DNA from: Gammaproteobacteria bacterium
GTDB lineage: Bacteria; Pseudomonadota; Gammaproteobacteria; DSM-16500
Length of the DNA stretch: 51,437 nucleotides
Direction: 5' to 3'
Assembly (NCBI GenBank): GCA_013286495.1
Contig: JABDFQ010000010.1
Location: 1-51,437, forward strand
Numbering within the stretch: the first letter of the stretch is position 1; the number at the start of each line of letters is the position of its first letter. Below the pieces are notes generated by a model. The model worked only from the letters and a program-made list of their open reading frames with translations. It had not been told where the DNA came from and ran no database searches. Made by a program: the position numbers and the translations under genes. Shown piece after piece: positions 24,771 to 33,027 of this stretch.

Positions 24771-25343
24771 CTAAATCCTAATTTCAAAATTTTCTTTCAA
24801 TATTTTCGCCACCTCAAACAATGGTAAGCCTACCACTGCGGAATAACTTCCTTTCACGTAACTAATATATGCAGCGGCCAAGCCTTGAATTGCATAAGCA
24901 CCAGCTTTATCTTTTGGTTCGCCTGTGTTCCAATAGTCTTCAATTTCTGCTTGTGTTAGATGAGTAAATGTTACTTCACTTTCCACAACACATTTCTGTA
25001 TGTGTGTTTTATTTATGATAGCAACTGCTGTTATCACTTTGTGAATGCGCCCGGATAAAAGCTGTAACATTGCAATACCATCTTCCTTGTCGCGCGGTTT
25101 ACCAAGTATTCGATCATCACAAACAACGACTGTATCAGCACCAATTACTGGAGCATCAACATCATTGCTCAGCAATTCCAAACCAGCTTTTGCTTTGCCT
25201 GCAGCAAGACGAGCAGCATAATGATTAGCAGGCTCATCAGGTTGACGAGTTTCATCAATATCAACATTAATGATCGTAGGTTTAATACCGATTTGATTAA
25301 GTAATTGCAGGCGACGTGGTGATTGGGAGGCAAGATATATCAT
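24771..25343 (-). CDS. Maf-family nucleotide pyrophosphatase (YhdE-like)
   Basis: About 190 residues; starts MIYLASQSPRRLQLL with the conserved S-x-S-P-R-R phosphate loop, ETRQPDEP, IGADTVV and the KDKAGAYAIQG signature. Maf/YhdE enzymes hydrolyse dTTP, UTP and modified nucleotides and can block septation when overproduced. The ATG at 25343 is chosen over an in-frame GTG at 25349. It lies 45 bases after the metallophosphoesterase gene on the same strand. Confidence 0.92.
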   Translation of the reverse strand: MIYLASQSPRRLQLLNQIGIKPTIINVDIDETRQPDEPANHYAARLAAGKAKAGLELLSNDVDAPVIGADTVVVCDDRILGKPRDKEDGIAMLQLLSGRIHKVITAVAIINKTHIQKCVVESEVTFTHLTQAEIEDYWNTGEPKDKAGAYAIQGLAAAYISYVKGSYSAVVGLPLFEVAKILKENFEIRI

Positions 25344-25388
25344 AAGCACATGTCTCGATAAAAGTGTGACAGAATCTTTGAAAGTTAA

Positions 25389-26195
25389 TTAGATGAATAT
25401 CATTTTTTGAATGGTTGGATGATAATATTCTGCTGCACCAACTTCAATGATTAAATTATCCAGAGGCTGATAATTAGCTTCACCATGTGTGTGGCCGCAT
25501 AATGTCAGAAATTCAATGGATGGATTTGCTTCTGCTATTTCTATCAATAAATCACCAATTACTTTTGAACTGAAATAAGGTAGCCAATCATCATCACTTA
25601 TTTTTCCGTTATACATACATGCTTCTTTAAAAGGTGGAACATGTGTCAAAACTATAATTTTATCCGGATGACGATTCACTGCTTGTTGCAAATCAATACG
25701 CATGTGTGAGGCATCATTGTCTGCTAGCTGCTGCATTTTATCGAGCAATTTAAATTTCCCAATAATTTTTTCCTGAAATAGATCGCTAATCAAACGACTA
25801 TCATTGAGCGAAACTCTGCTATTAGCATAATCACCATATCGGCCATCTGCCCAACCATCCTGACCCAATAAAATAGTTTTATCAGTTAAAATTTGCATGC
25901 CACATTCAGGAAGCCAATATAATTGGCTATTCTCTTTGCACAATGCAATCATCGCTGCTTTGACTTCTTCTATCTGACCACGATAATAATCGTGGTTACC
26001 AAGGACGAAATAAATTGGTTTTCTAATACAATCCAACATTTCAGTTAATAATTCTTTAACGTCTGTAGCTTCAGCTATATCACCGCTAATTAACACAGCA
26101 TCACATTTGGTGCTGATAATTTCCTGATAAAAATTATTGCGCATCTCTTTATCAAGGAAATTGAGGTGTATGTCGGTTAACCACGCTAATTTCAT
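25389..26195 (-). CDS. Calcineurin-like metallophosphoesterase
   Basis: About 268 residues; the ATG at 26195 gives MKLAWLTDIHLNF (a TTG at 26213 extends it less plausibly). All metal and phosphate motifs are present in order: DIH, GD (LISGDIAEATD), GNHD (VLGNHDYY), H (VLTHVPPF) and GHTH (CGHTHGEANY). It is soluble, with no signal peptide. It begins seven bases after the stop of the nucleotidyltransferase gene, so it is the third gene of the wHTH-nucleotidyltransferase operon. It might hydrolyse a nucleotide or a nucleotidylated product; that is inference. Confidence 0.85.
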   Translation of the reverse strand: MKLAWLTDIHLNFLDKEMRNNFYQEIISTKCDAVLISGDIAEATDVKELLTEMLDCIRKPIYFVLGNHDYYRGQIEEVKAAMIALCKENSQLYWLPECGMQILTDKTILLGQDGWADGRYGDYANSRVSLNDSRLISDLFQEKIIGKFKLLDKMQQLADNDASHMRIDLQQAVNRHPDKIIVLTHVPPFKEACMYNGKISDDDWLPYFSSKVIGDLLIEIAEANPSIEFLTLCGHTHGEANYQPLDNLIIEVGAAEYYHPTIQKMIFI

Positions 26196-26202
26196 AAGAT
26201 CA

Positions 26203-26913
26203 TTACACTCCAATGATATTTTTTATCTTGTTTTCAAGCATGTTTGCGCGATGTTCAGCTAAACCACCATATTGAACAAAATATCCAGGAAGAGCACCAC
26301 GAAAAGCATTACTATTATTTATTTCAATAAAAGATTCTATTAAATAATCACGTAAAATTTCATCAGTTCTAGCTATTTCATCTGTGATTGCCATTCGGCC
26401 ATCCATTACAGAAACAATATCCTCAAAGTCATGACTAGCATAAAAATCCATCTTGCCTCTTGTTTTGAACGCTTCCAATTTTGTTGCGAGGAAATATGGT
26501 GCAGAAATTATTTTTATTTGCAAGCTATCTGATATATCGTAATTAATTGCATATTTAATTGCATTTTTATACCAGCGATTTCCAAATCCAAGAATTTTTT
26601 CATCAGTTGGCATTACATCTAAAATCACATCATCATAAAACCAACGACAAATAACCGTTTCTGTAAGTGATCTTTTAAATCCTAGTTCAGATAATTTCTT
26701 TTCCAGTTTCTGATATTGACCAAGTGAAATAACATCAACAATACAATCTACATCCAGAGTATAGCGCACATCGTGGAAATCAGGATCATCAATAAATAAT
26801 CCTGTAGTACACCCTCCTAAAAATACAAATTCATTACGCATATTACCTAATTTAGTAGCAACAAATTGCAACAATCTTAAGTTGGTTAATTTTACTGATT
26901 CGTTACTTTGCAT
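26203..26913 (-). CDS. Nucleotidyltransferase of the AbiEii-like/MNT type
   Basis: A 236-residue protein. FVFLGGCTTGLFI supplies the helix-1 glycine motif and TLDVDCIVDV the metal-binding D-x-D. VILDVMPTDEKILGFGNRWY, APYFLATKLEAFKTRG and ASHDFEDIVSVMDGR are conserved in a family of stand-alone nucleotidyltransferases found with a winged-helix partner. It overlaps that partner (26903) by 11 bases. Homologues with this arrangement behave like type IV toxin-antitoxin pairs, in which the toxin nucleotidylates tRNA or protein. Whether this one is toxic is not known. Confidence 0.75.
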   Translation of the reverse strand: MQSNESVKLTNLRLLQFVATKLGNMRNEFVFLGGCTTGLFIDDPDFHDVRYTLDVDCIVDVISLGQYQKLEKKLSELGFKRSLTETVICRWFYDDVILDVMPTDEKILGFGNRWYKNAIKYAINYDISDSLQIKIISAPYFLATKLEAFKTRGKMDFYASHDFEDIVSVMDGRMAITDEIARTDEILRDYLIESFIEINNSNAFRGALPGYFVQYGGLAEHRANMLENKIKNIIGV

Positions 26914-27430
26914 GTTTTAATCTCTCTTTTAAAAATATTGAAGCTAAATTACGTTCACGTGGTCGTCCTGATCTTATGACATCAATTAGTACAAGCATGT
27001 CGTAAAAATTTGGGTCTGGATTTTCACGTAATGCTTTTGGTATTGATGGGTGAAGTGGGATCAAAGCAACTCCATGCTTTTCACCAATAACATCAGGCCA
27101 CACTGGAATGGGATAATCTCCCATCGCAATTACACCATGAAATAAAGGTGCTGCAACACCAGTTGGAACTCCTCTCGTGTATTCACCTAACTTGGCAGGG
27201 AAAAAAAATTTGACACCACTTACCAGAAATTCCTCGGCAGCATGAATATTGGGAAATAGTTTGTTGTGAATATCTTTTCTTAGTAATCCAGCTGCGACTA
27301 GTCGCTTTATTCCTGCATTGATTTCGCTAAGGCTTATACATAGTGTTTTAGCAAGCTCGCGCTGGTTCCAATCTCTATTTGGATTGGCCAATAATTTTAC
27401 TAAGATGATGCAATCCTGTGACTTTAGCAT
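26903..27430 (-). CDS. Winged-helix regulator, antitoxin-like partner of the nucleotidyltransferase
   Basis: A 175-residue protein with an N-terminal winged helix (about 1-65: DWNQRELAKTLCISLSEINAGIKRLVAAGLLRKD). A C-terminal domain (about 70-175) includes FFFPAKLGEYTRGVPTGVAAPL, also typical of this two-gene family. It is probably the DNA-binding repressor and antitoxin. It is the promoter-proximal gene of the operon, and two large palindromes lie 38-105 bases upstream of its start, the expected autoregulatory operators. Confidence 0.75.
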   Translation of the reverse strand: MLKSQDCIILVKLLANPNRDWNQRELAKTLCISLSEINAGIKRLVAAGLLRKDIHNKLFPNIHAAEEFLVSGVKFFFPAKLGEYTRGVPTGVAAPLFHGVIAMGDYPIPVWPDVIGEKHGVALIPLHPSIPKALRENPDPNFYDMLVLIDVIRSGRPRERNLASIFLKERLKHAK

Positions 27431-27467
27431 TGCAATGTTCCTGTATTGAGATTATCTAACTATAGCA

Positions 27468-27497
27468 TATGTTCGCTGTTCGCGAACAGCGAACATA
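27468..27497. promoter_or_regulatory. Perfect 30-bp palindrome, operator 1
   Basis: The half-site TATGTTCGCTGTTCG is followed without spacer by its exact reverse complement. Each half contains TTCGC/TTCG twice, so the site holds nested repeats of TTCGC and GCGAA. It lies upstream of the wHTH gene that starts at 27430. A perfect dyad of this length is most simply a repressor operator. Confidence 0.8.
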
Positions 27498-27509
27498 AAT
27501 GAGATAAGC

Positions 27510-27535
27510 CATTCGCGATTCGCGAACAGCGAATG
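27510..27535. promoter_or_regulatory. Near-palindrome, operator 2
   Basis: CATTCGCGATTCG faces CGAACAGCGAATG, a 26-bp dyad with two mismatched positions. It shares the TTCG-CGAA core with operator 1. The two centres (27482/27483 and 27522/27523) are 40 bp apart, close to four helical turns, allowing same-face cooperative binding. Confidence 0.75.
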
Positions 27536-27583
27536 ATACTGAGTAAAAGTATTTAATTTTCATATGCTTATTTATTTTTTTAT

Positions 27584-28783
27584 TCACACATTAAACGTCA
27601 ATTTCAGCGATACCACATCTCTTGAACCGCGATTATCGCCGTCAATCAAAAACCTGTTTCCGGTGATATTGATCACCTGATTACGCATGAAAGCATGCGC
27701 GTAACTGCCATCAATTGTCAGTGTTTTATTAACCTGATAACCAACTGAGCCACCAAGAACATAACTATCACCTGTAGACACTTGATAATATCCATCTTCA
27801 GGTGATTGATTGTAAGTTGCAGCAAGACGCCCAATCCAGTCAGAATTAAATTTATAATTCGCACCAAATGTCAGCACCCAGGAATTATGCAAATGAAACG
27901 GCAAGCTCGCATTAATGATCGCTGAACTTCTACCGAATGTAGCAGCAATGCCAGAAGCATGAATATTTTTGATAATCCCCCATTGAATGCGTTGAATGGT
28001 AGTGATAAGTCCAAGTTTATCTGTGATTAATTGACTAATTGAAAATATGCCACGTGCTGGTGTGCGCATCTGAAAACGATAATTATCTGAACTGATAGGA
28101 GCGATGCCGTTCAGTGTGCTTTTACCGCGTTCGTTATATGTAGTTACAGTACGATAATCAAAGCCAATTAGACTGCCAAACGCGGGACGCAATAAAAATC
28201 CTATATTTGCGCCGATTCCCCAACCATCAGATTGATTATTGCTTTCACTATCAGCAAGATTTGAACCAGGAAAACCGGATATGGGATGTAGATGAAAATC
28301 TGTGTTTGAAAAATTTATACCTGCACCTAACGATAAAATATTATTTACCTCAACACCTACTGAAGGAACAATATCATAATCCTGAATGGTATTGCTCGAT
28401 TGTGTATAACGTAAAATGGCACCTTCTTCTGGATTGCGATTCGCAAAATTGGTTACAACTGCTAATCCAAGCCGAAATTTTTCATAAATAGGAATAGCAA
28501 AATAAAGTGATGGTGAATAATAATTGGAGACAGATGATGATGTTCCTGTTTCCATAAATTGAGTGGGAACAAAAGTTGTTTGACCTGAAAATTCAGTCTG
28601 AAATCGTGCAACAGTTCCAAGCGGAATAATTTGTGTATTCTTCACCAGCACCATGGCAGCCGGATTAAAATATGCTGCTGTCGCATCATTAACAACCGCA
28701 GTACCAATGGTGGTTTCGATGAAGGATGCGTATGAAAGGGCAGGTAGCAATAAACCAGCCAGGAATAATGATAGTTTAGCCAT
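27584..28783 (-). CDS. FadL/OmpP1-type outer-membrane transporter
   Basis: A 399-residue beta-barrel precursor with a signal peptide (MAKLSLFLAGLLLPALSYA). The FadL signature NDATAAYFNPAAMVLV comes shortly after the mature N-terminus, then LYFAIPIYEKFRLGLAVVTNF. Alternating beta strands continue to the C-terminal RGSRDVVSLKLTFNV, which ends on a hydrophobic residue. The family takes up long-chain fatty acids and other hydrophobic compounds. It is monocistronic, separated from the kinase operon by about 50 bases, on the same strand. Confidence 0.88.
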   Translation of the reverse strand: MAKLSLFLAGLLLPALSYASFIETTIGTAVVNDATAAYFNPAAMVLVKNTQIIPLGTVARFQTEFSGQTTFVPTQFMETGTSSSVSNYYSPSLYFAIPIYEKFRLGLAVVTNFANRNPEEGAILRYTQSSNTIQDYDIVPSVGVEVNNILSLGAGINFSNTDFHLHPISGFPGSNLADSESNNQSDGWGIGANIGFLLRPAFGSLIGFDYRTVTTYNERGKSTLNGIAPISSDNYRFQMRTPARGIFSISQLITDKLGLITTIQRIQWGIIKNIHASGIAATFGRSSAIINASLPFHLHNSWVLTFGANYKFNSDWIGRLAATYNQSPEDGYYQVSTGDSYVLGGSVGYQVNKTLTIDGSYAHAFMRNQVINITGNRFLIDGDNRGSRDVVSLKLTFNV

Positions 28784-28839
28784 GATTCATCCATGAATTT
28801 GATTGGTAAAAGTATATAAATAAATTGATCAATAAGCGA

Positions 28840-30834
28840 CTAAAAATTCGGATCTTTCGCTACAGTTCCTTTTAACCACGGCATGTTAGCGATATCGTTT
28901 TTTGAATAATCACCAGTCATTAAATAAATATTGCTATGGCCTTGATGATATAAATCTTTTGCATATTGCTCACCACAAATATCTTCGCCAAGATCGGAAT
29001 CTATATAAATAGGAATGTTTTTTGCATATAAATGTAATATTTCGCGTGCCTGACCAATTTTGTTAAATATAACAATATGCTTCTTTTTCAATGATGCAGA
29101 AATTTTCCAGGCATCAGTGAGTGCCTTATTATCATCGATCAGGATTATTTCCGGTTGTTTGATGGTTGTGGCTTCATCAATATTAATGGGGATATATGCT
29201 GCATAATCCTTGGGCAAGATTTTCATTTTTAAATGCTCACATCTTTTTTGTATTAATTCGTCATCATATCGACTGGTTACCAGGATCGCATGCTGTGAAA
29301 TGTTTAATGATTCAATTACATCAAGACCAGAAATGGACTGATTAATTAATTCATAATCTATCAAATAAATTACTGCGGAAAATTTAGTGACATCCAGTGA
29401 AAGCAAATTGTCCGGATGATACAAATGAATTAATTGCAGATTTATGAATGGAATTTCTGTCTGAAAGCGGCTTTGCCAAACATCATGAATGGATTGGTCA
29501 TCATCGAGAATAATAACAGTTGCGCCAGATTGAAATGATAATTCATCAGCAAACCACAAAGGTGAAGAAAGTAAAGGAAGATGGATTGCAACAGTAGTTC
29601 CTTTATTTAATTCAGAATGAAGATTGAGTGTCCCATCCCACGATTCAACAAATTTGATTGCTGAATTTAATCCTATGCCTGCACCCTGTGATTTGGTGGA
29701 GATGGATTTACCGTGCATGATGGTTTCGATCATTTGTGGTGTCATTCCATCACCTGCATCCGATATTTCAATTAATAAAGCTGGGTCATGTCTGAATAAT
29801 TTAATGATAATTTTTCCTTTATGATGACTTGCTTCAACCGCATTATTAATTAAATTGGATATAACACGCCTGAAATCAGCAGCATTCAAATTAACAAAAC
29901 TGCAGTGACTGGAGAGTTCAAAATCACTGCTAATCTCGCAGGGAATTTGCGCATATTGAGCGCGTTTTTCAGAAATGATGGATGATAATAGTAGTGAGAT
30001 TAATTCAGGTTTAGTGGATTTTATTTCAGCGCTAGCAATATTTTTAGCCGTATATTGTGATAACAAATTATTTGCAATGTCATTTATTTGCTGGCTAGCT
30101 GTTCTGATCATGATGCGCTGTTGTTCGGGTATATGCGAAGTTTGTTTGATGATGGCATTCAATGCAGCAAGAGGCGAGCGAATATCATGTGCTACCTGAG
30201 ATGCTATCATGCCTATGCTTGCCATTTTTTCGTTTGCTTTTGCCAGTTTGAGTTTATTTTCCCTATCTTCAATTTGATGAATAAGATATGACAATTCTTC
30301 TATTTCATTGGTTGATGTAAGTGTTTCACCGCTTTTTAATTTTGCCGTGATTTTTTTGAGTGGCTGGTTGATATAATTTTCGAGGATTGCACGTGTTTTT
30401 TTCCATCCCCAGATGGATAAAATAATCATAAACGAACAAACGATCAGGTTCAGGGAAAAGATATTAAAGAAACTGGGTTTTTCAATGGAAAATGCGAGGG
30501 GAAAATGTTTGTCAGAAATGATATCAAAGCTGCCGAATTTTTTATTGGCAAAAAAATCCAGTGGTTTGCAATTATCGCAATGTTTTAAGCCTCGATTGAT
30601 ATTCATCAGGCTATTGGTGATTTCCCCAGTGTTGAAATATAAAGTGATGTTGTGCAGACAGGAGCCGAGCTGACTATCGAGTCCTCTGTCGAAATAGCAA
30701 AGTGGGAGCGTGACGTATGTATCATCCTTGCTGCCGTAATCAAATATTTTTTGCTTTATGCGCGTGTTGGTAATTTCAATCCCTTTTATTTCCTTAAGTT
30801 TTAATTTTTTGATTTCGAAAATGACATCGGTCAA
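28840..30834 (-). CDS. Main part of a frameshifted hybrid histidine kinase with two receivers (HK2)
   Basis: This frame begins only at a TTG and lacks its first membrane helix, which is in the 30831-31100 frame. In its own numbering it has the rest of the periplasmic sensor (1-120: KIFDYGSKDDTYVTLPLCYFD; C46/C59 and C86-x-x-C89), a membrane helix at 122-143, HAMP-like residues, HisKA with H216 in SQVAHDIRSPL, HATPase (DAGDGM, GAGIGL), and two receivers beginning VIILDDDQSIHDVW and IILIDDNKALTDAW. The second ends IYLMTGDYSKNDIAN ... AKDPNF. Cytoplasmic sequence is close to HK1 and HK3. The periplasmic domain fits a Legionella-type sensor. It follows a solute-binding protein gene, likely its input partner. 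Confidence 0.85.
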   Translation of the reverse strand: MTDVIFEIKKLKLKEIKGIEITNTRIKQKIFDYGSKDDTYVTLPLCYFDRGLDSQLGSCLHNITLYFNTGEITNSLMNINRGLKHCDNCKPLDFFANKKFGSFDIISDKHFPLAFSIEKPSFFNIFSLNLIVCSFMIILSIWGWKKTRAILENYINQPLKKITAKLKSGETLTSTNEIEELSYLIHQIEDRENKLKLAKANEKMASIGMIASQVAHDIRSPLAALNAIIKQTSHIPEQQRIMIRTASQQINDIANNLLSQYTAKNIASAEIKSTKPELISLLLSSIISEKRAQYAQIPCEISSDFELSSHCSFVNLNAADFRRVISNLINNAVEASHHKGKIIIKLFRHDPALLIEISDAGDGMTPQMIETIMHGKSISTKSQGAGIGLNSAIKFVESWDGTLNLHSELNKGTTVAIHLPLLSSPLWFADELSFQSGATVIILDDDQSIHDVWQSRFQTEIPFINLQLIHLYHPDNLLSLDVTKFSAVIYLIDYELINQSISGLDVIESLNISQHAILVTSRYDDELIQKRCEHLKMKILPKDYAAYIPINIDEATTIKQPEIILIDDNKALTDAWKISASLKKKHIVIFNKIGQAREILHLYAKNIPIYIDSDLGEDICGEQYAKDLYHQGHSNIYLMTGDYSKNDIANMPWLKGTVAKDPNF

Positions 30835-31100
30835 TAATGCTTTTTGTGTGATATTCCAGATCGCAGATAATCAATAAATGCATTGGAGCTGCCAAGAATA
30901 CTTATTTTTTCTGAGAGATGAGATTTGAGTAAGGTGAAATTAGAGATGATGTCATTTCTGTGCTGTGCTTCAAGGTTGATGAGGTATTTGTAGTAGATGC
31001 TGTTGAGGATGATAAGGGAGAGGAGTAATAATGCAATAAGTGATCTGAATATATTATTTTTGATTCCAATATTAATGGCAGATAAAGATTTAATTTCCAT
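30831..31100 (-). pseudogene. N-terminal membrane/sensor fragment of HK2, split by frameshift
   Basis: Eighty-nine codons: a cytoplasmic start (MEIKSLSAINIG), one membrane helix (about 18-38), then the periplasmic motif NAFIDYLRSG before a stop at 30831-30833. At the A5 run (T5 on plus, 30841-30845), one more A would give ...GISHKKALLTDVIFEIKKL and join the kinase frame. This matches the sensor family pattern DYLRSG-x-x-x-[RK]-x-x-L. A -1 ribosomal slip at AAA-AAG would have the same result. It starts nine bases after the binding-protein stop. Confidence 0.75.
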
Positions 31101-31109
31101 ATTATTTCG

Positions 31110-32180
31110 CTAATGTAGGTTGATTTCAATTTGATTCCAGGCTTCTTCTATTTTTGCATAATCATGTGCAGAAACAGACTCAAGCCATGGTAGATAAGGT
31201 AATTTCTTAAAGATATCCTGATAGATATTTTGAAATTCAGGGGAATTTATGGCTGTATAATCACCATAAGGTGAAAAATAATATGCCTTTTCACCTATTT
31301 TATTTAAAATCTTTTTAGACATGAGCGATGTGGCAATACAAATTGTCTCAGGTCGATCATTCATGGCAACTAGAAGGTCAGCAGATATATAGGATAAATC
31401 AGGATGTAACAGAAATTTATATTTTTTATGCGATTGGTTCATGTAAGTGATTGCATCACCAATCCATCCAAAGGAGAATGCAAAATTTGGCTGATCATAT
31501 GTTTGATTGTAATTGTTAGTCAAATAAACATTTTTATTCTGAACAACATTTAAAAAATTTTCCATTGATAATGGCAAAGTTTCATCATATTTCTTCAGCC
31601 AGGGAGTATTGTTTTGATCATTAGCCTTGTTGATAAGATTCCATATCTCGATGGGATCATTAACTAAAACAACTATGTTATTCTTTGATTTTTTGAAAAT
31701 TGTCCTAATCTGATCTTTTTCTGATAGATCGATTAATTCTGGATTCCAAAGAAATCCAGAAATTGAATGTACGAAATAAATTACATTGTTAGGGAAGTGA
31801 CTGGCGAGATATTTTTGTCTTATGACTGGATGAAATTTATCTGAGATACCCGATAAATTAGTTTTTATTTTTGGAAGATCATTTTTTATTGCGCGATAAA
31901 CCGTGTCAGATAAGATAATAATATCGTAATCTGCTTTGTTTGTTTTGATTCGTCTAAGAAATTCATTATTGGTATAAAAGACATCAGATGAAACATTTAC
32001 ATTACATCTATTCGTGATTTCTGTTATTACTTGTGGGTCTTCAAGATATCCCCACCAACTAAGAATATTAACAGATCGCGTATTCTCTTTGGCGTAAATC
32101 ATTGCGCTATTGCTTAATAATAGTGTGCCTAAAATTAATGTTATGTAGAATTTATAAGTCTGTAGTAAATAATTGATCAT
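31110..32180 (-). CDS. Polyamine-type periplasmic solute-binding protein
   Basis: About 356 residues with a signal peptide (ITLILGTLLLSNSAMIYA) and the PotD/PotF-type opening VNILSWWGYLEDPQVITEI. DYDIIILSDTVYRAI, FAFSFGWIGDAITYM and a C-terminal LPWLESVSAHDYAKIEEAWN follow. Family members bind spermidine, putrescine or related cations, but no ABC permease or ATPase gene is nearby. It lies directly before the HK2 gene, so it probably presents a ligand to that kinase. The start is uncertain: in-frame ATGs at 32180 and 32210 both overlap the upstream hydrolase gene. Confidence 0.8.
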   Translation of the reverse strand: MINYLLQTYKFYITLILGTLLLSNSAMIYAKENTRSVNILSWWGYLEDPQVITEITNRCNVNVSSDVFYTNNEFLRRIKTNKADYDIIILSDTVYRAIKNDLPKIKTNLSGISDKFHPVIRQKYLASHFPNNVIYFVHSISGFLWNPELIDLSEKDQIRTIFKKSKNNIVVLVNDPIEIWNLINKANDQNNTPWLKKYDETLPLSMENFLNVVQNKNVYLTNNYNQTYDQPNFAFSFGWIGDAITYMNQSHKKYKFLLHPDLSYISADLLVAMNDRPETICIATSLMSKKILNKIGEKAYYFSPYGDYTAINSPEFQNIYQDIFKKLPYLPWLESVSAHDYAKIEEAWNQIEINLH

Positions 32181-33027
32181 ATTCTGTTTTGTTGTAGTGT
32201 TGCGCGTCATAAAAATTATGAACCTGTCCTTCTTTGCGAACTTTTTCCAAAGCAGTAAAGTCAATGTTGGCTATGATTAACATGATTTCATTCATTTTGC
32301 CTTGTGCAATGATGCCATCATCTGGGAATCCAGTATCTGCTGGTGAAAATATAGCTGCTTGTCCATAGGCCTGATCTATTTCATCAGTTAGCGAGTTTTC
32401 ATTAATCACATACGCAGTTGCAACATAGCACTGGTTTTCAATTGCTCTTGCGCGACAGGAAAGAAATACTCTGTTATAACCAGCGAGCGTTGTTGTATAA
32501 CTGGGTACTAAAATTAATGATGCCCCTTGCTGAGCAAGATTTCGTACAGTTTCAGGGAATTCACTATCATAACAAATGGCAATACCGATCTTGCCAAAAG
32601 AGGTGGTGAAAATTTTTTGATGATCGCCACCTTGAAATAATTGCGTATTTTTTTCATAAGCAGTGAACTGTAATTTATCCTGATAAGCATAAGAACCTGA
32701 AGGGCTGAATAAATAAGCACGATTGGCAAATTTACCTGAAGATAACTTTTCAACGATCGTGCCAGCTTGTATATAGAGTTGATATTTTTTGGCTAGAATT
32801 TTATACATTTCTATAAATTGTGGAATAATCAGTTGTATCGCATTATATAATTCTTGATCGGTTGCGAATTTTTTGCAGGCGATTTCCGTACCAATATATT
32901 CAGGCATTAATAAAAGCATTGCATCCTGATTTTTTGCTGCTGATACAATTTTTTCAATTTTGACAACATAGTTTTCCCAGCTATGCAATCTTTCAATCTG
33001 ATATTGGCAGCAAGCAATTTTTATCAT
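32152..33027 (-). CDS. Carbon-nitrogen hydrolase (nitrilase superfamily)
   Basis: A 291-residue enzyme with the Glu-Lys-Cys triad: LLLMPEYIG (Glu), YQDKLQF (Lys) and IAICYDSEFPE (Cys). The superfamily hydrolyses non-peptide C-N bonds; N-carbamoylputrescine amidase belongs to it. It starts inside the end of the GNAT gene (ATGA overlap). GNAT-nitrilase fusions exist in other bacteria, so these two proteins probably act together. A polyamine-type binding protein follows, which makes a nitrogen or polyamine substrate plausible but unproved. Confidence 0.88.
   Translation of the reverse strand: MIKIACCQYQIERLHSWENYVVKIEKIVSAAKNQDAMLLLMPEYIGTEIACKKFATDQELYNAIQLIIPQFIEMYKILAKKYQLYIQAGTIVEKLSSGKFANRAYLFSPSGSYAYQDKLQFTAYEKNTQLFQGGDHQKIFTTSFGKIGIAICYDSEFPETVRNLAQQGASLILVPSYTTTLAGYNRVFLSCRARAIENQCYVATAYVINENSLTDEIDQAYGQAAIFSPADTGFPDDGIIAQGKMNEIMLIIANIDFTALEKVRKEGQVHNFYDAQHYNKTEYDQLFTTDL

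Noticed and set aside
27468-27535. CRISPR array or origin of replication
   Set aside because: Only two related dyads and no regularly spaced spacers; no DnaA boxes or partition genes. An operator pair fits better.
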